Shown piece after piece: positions 5,180-6,079 of a stretch of DNA of 6,079 nt. The stretch is from Bacteroidales bacterium UBA3663. Its GTDB lineage: Bacteria > Bacteroidota > Bacteroidia > Bacteroidales > UBA3663. Position 1 is the first letter of the stretch. Every line of letters starts with the position of its first letter. The stretch is taken from positions 1-6,079 of the forward strand of contig DFJU01000006.1 of the NCBI GenBank assembly GCA_002373755.1, given 5' to 3'. Both the position numbers and the translations under genes were made by a program. The notes under the pieces are model-generated. The model was not told where the DNA came from and did not search any database. It worked only from the letters and a program-made list of their open reading frames with translations.

Positions 5180-6079
5180 ATGAAACTTTCACAGTTCAAG
5201 TTCAAACTTCCGGAAGATCGTATCGCATTGCAGCCTTCTTACCATCGTGACGAATGTAAGATGATGGTGCTGCACAAGAAGAGCAAGAAAATCGAACATA
5301 AAATTTTCAAGGAATTCATCAACTATTTCGACGAGAAGGATCTTGTGATTTTCAACGACACAAAGGTCTTTCCCGCGCGTTTGTATGGCAATAAGGAGAA
5401 GACCGGAGCCCGCATCGAGGTCTTCCTGTTGCGCGAGCTGAACGCCGAAAGCCGTCTGTGGGACGTGTTGGTCGATCCGGCACGCAAGATCCGCATCGGC
5501 AATAAACTCTATTTCGGCGAAGACGAGAGTCTGGTGGCCGAGGTTATCGACAACACCACATCGCGCGGCCGCACACTCCGTTTCCTGTACGACGGCCCAC
5601 ACGAGGAATTCATCGAGACCCTCTACAGCTACGGCGAAACTCCGATTCCGCCCACATTGAAGAGCCTGCGCGACGTGATTGACGAGCCGGTCGATGACGA
5701 CCATCCGTTTACCGACCGCGAACGCTATCAGACCATTTTCGCCAAGGCCGAAGGCGGCGTCGTGGCTCCGGCAGCCGCACTGCACTTCAGCCGCGAGTTG
5801 ATGAAGCGCATGGAAATCAAGGGCGTCGATTTCGACTTCCTCACCATTCACAGCAATCATGGCAACTATCTGGACATCGACGTCGAGGATCTGTCGAAGC
5901 ACAAGATGGACAGCGAGCGGTTCTCGATTTCGGAGTCGTTGGCCGAGCGCGTCAACCAGGTGAAGACCTCAGGCCATCACGTCTGCGCAGTTGACACGTC
6001 GGTGGTCCGCGCCATCGAGAGCAGCGTCTCGACCACAGGAATGCTCAAGCCCTACGACGGCTGGACCAACAAGTTCATC
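5180..6079 (+). CDS. queA: S-adenosylmethionine:tRNA ribosyltransferase-isomerase, divergent, 3' end outside the window
   Basis: QueA transfers and isomerises the ribose of S-adenosylmethionine onto 7-aminomethyl-7-deazaguanine in tRNA, making epoxyqueuosine at the wobble position. The first 300 residues are present (family total about 345-410). Strong matches are [13 protein letters not shown] (1-13), [15 protein letters not shown] (56-70), [20 protein letters not shown] (94-113), [16 protein letters not shown] (124-139), [15 protein letters not shown] (201-215), [15 protein letters not shown] (232-246) and GWTNKFI (294-300). Several normally conserved blocks differ: APTA before LHF is APAA (197-200), the H-x-G-x-G-N/T-F block reads HSNHGNY (224-230), and GTT/GTS-x-x-R reads DTSVVR (272-277). 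The frame is intact with no stop or shift. The ATG at 5180 follows an A-rich TATAAAAAA leader, 44 nt after truB. Family membership is certain; full activity is less so. Confidence 0.92.
   Translation, partial: MKLSQFKFKLPEDRIALQPSYHRDECKMMVLHKKSKKIEHKIFKEFINYFDEKDLVIFNDTKVFPARLYGNKEKTGARIEVFLLRELNAESRLWDVLVDPARKIRIGNKLYFGEDESLVAEVIDNTTSRGRTLRFLYDGPHEEFIETLYSYGETPIPPTLKSLRDVIDEPVDDDHPFTDRERYQTIFAKAEGGVVAPAAALHFSRELMKRMEIKGVDFDFLTIHSNHGNYLDIDVEDLSKHKMDSERFSISESLAERVNQVKTSGHHVCAVDTSVVRAIESSVSTTGMLKPYDGWTNKFI

Noticed and set aside
5189..5902. Minus-strand open frame of 237 codons opposite queA
   Set aside because: It mirrors the conserved queA frame; no family match, no start context.

Overview
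This window looks like chromosomal DNA from a member of the Bacteroidota, most likely order Bacteroidales. Three things suggest this. The gene order ftsX - DUF3098 - uppP - truB - queA and the tandem rhomboid pair with a DUF6576-like tail are arrangements I know from that group. Two promoter-like sites fit the Bacteroidota -7 consensus TAnnTTTG. Starts are preceded by A-rich sequence rather than strong Shine-Dalgarno sites. Genes are GC-rich and spacers AT-rich. The genus cannot be settled from the sequence.

Layout. Positions 1-31 may hold the first ten codons of a minus-strand gene running off the left edge. Positions 32-219 are an AT-rich spacer with no gene that I can support. A strong hairpin at 220-255 probably terminates the leftward rhomboid operon. 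That operon (1898 down to 259, minus strand) encodes two different rhomboid intramembrane serine proteases joined by a 4-bp ATGA stop/start overlap. A 197-bp divergent spacer (1899-2095) holds one promoter for each direction. From 2096 to the right edge five genes run on the plus strand: the FtsX-type division/envelope protein, a 94-aa DUF3098 membrane protein, undecaprenyl-diphosphate phosphatase UppP, tRNA pseudouridine-55 synthase TruB, and the first 300 codons of the queuosine enzyme QueA.

How the genes fit together. The rightward cluster links cell-envelope work (FtsX at the septum or peptidoglycan control, UppP recycling the lipid carrier for peptidoglycan) to tRNA modification (TruB, QueA). 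Spacing is tight from DUF3098 to queA (17, 7 and 44 nt), which suggests co-transcription. The break between ftsX and DUF3098 is different: 247 bp of non-coding DNA with GC-rich palindromes and purine-rich repeats that looks like a dispersed intergenic repeat.

Most of the window is ordinary conserved core genome, and I see no new defence or mobile system. The points most worth a second look are the QueA copy, which departs from the family at several normally conserved motifs, and the repeat cassette inside the operon with competing RNA folds.
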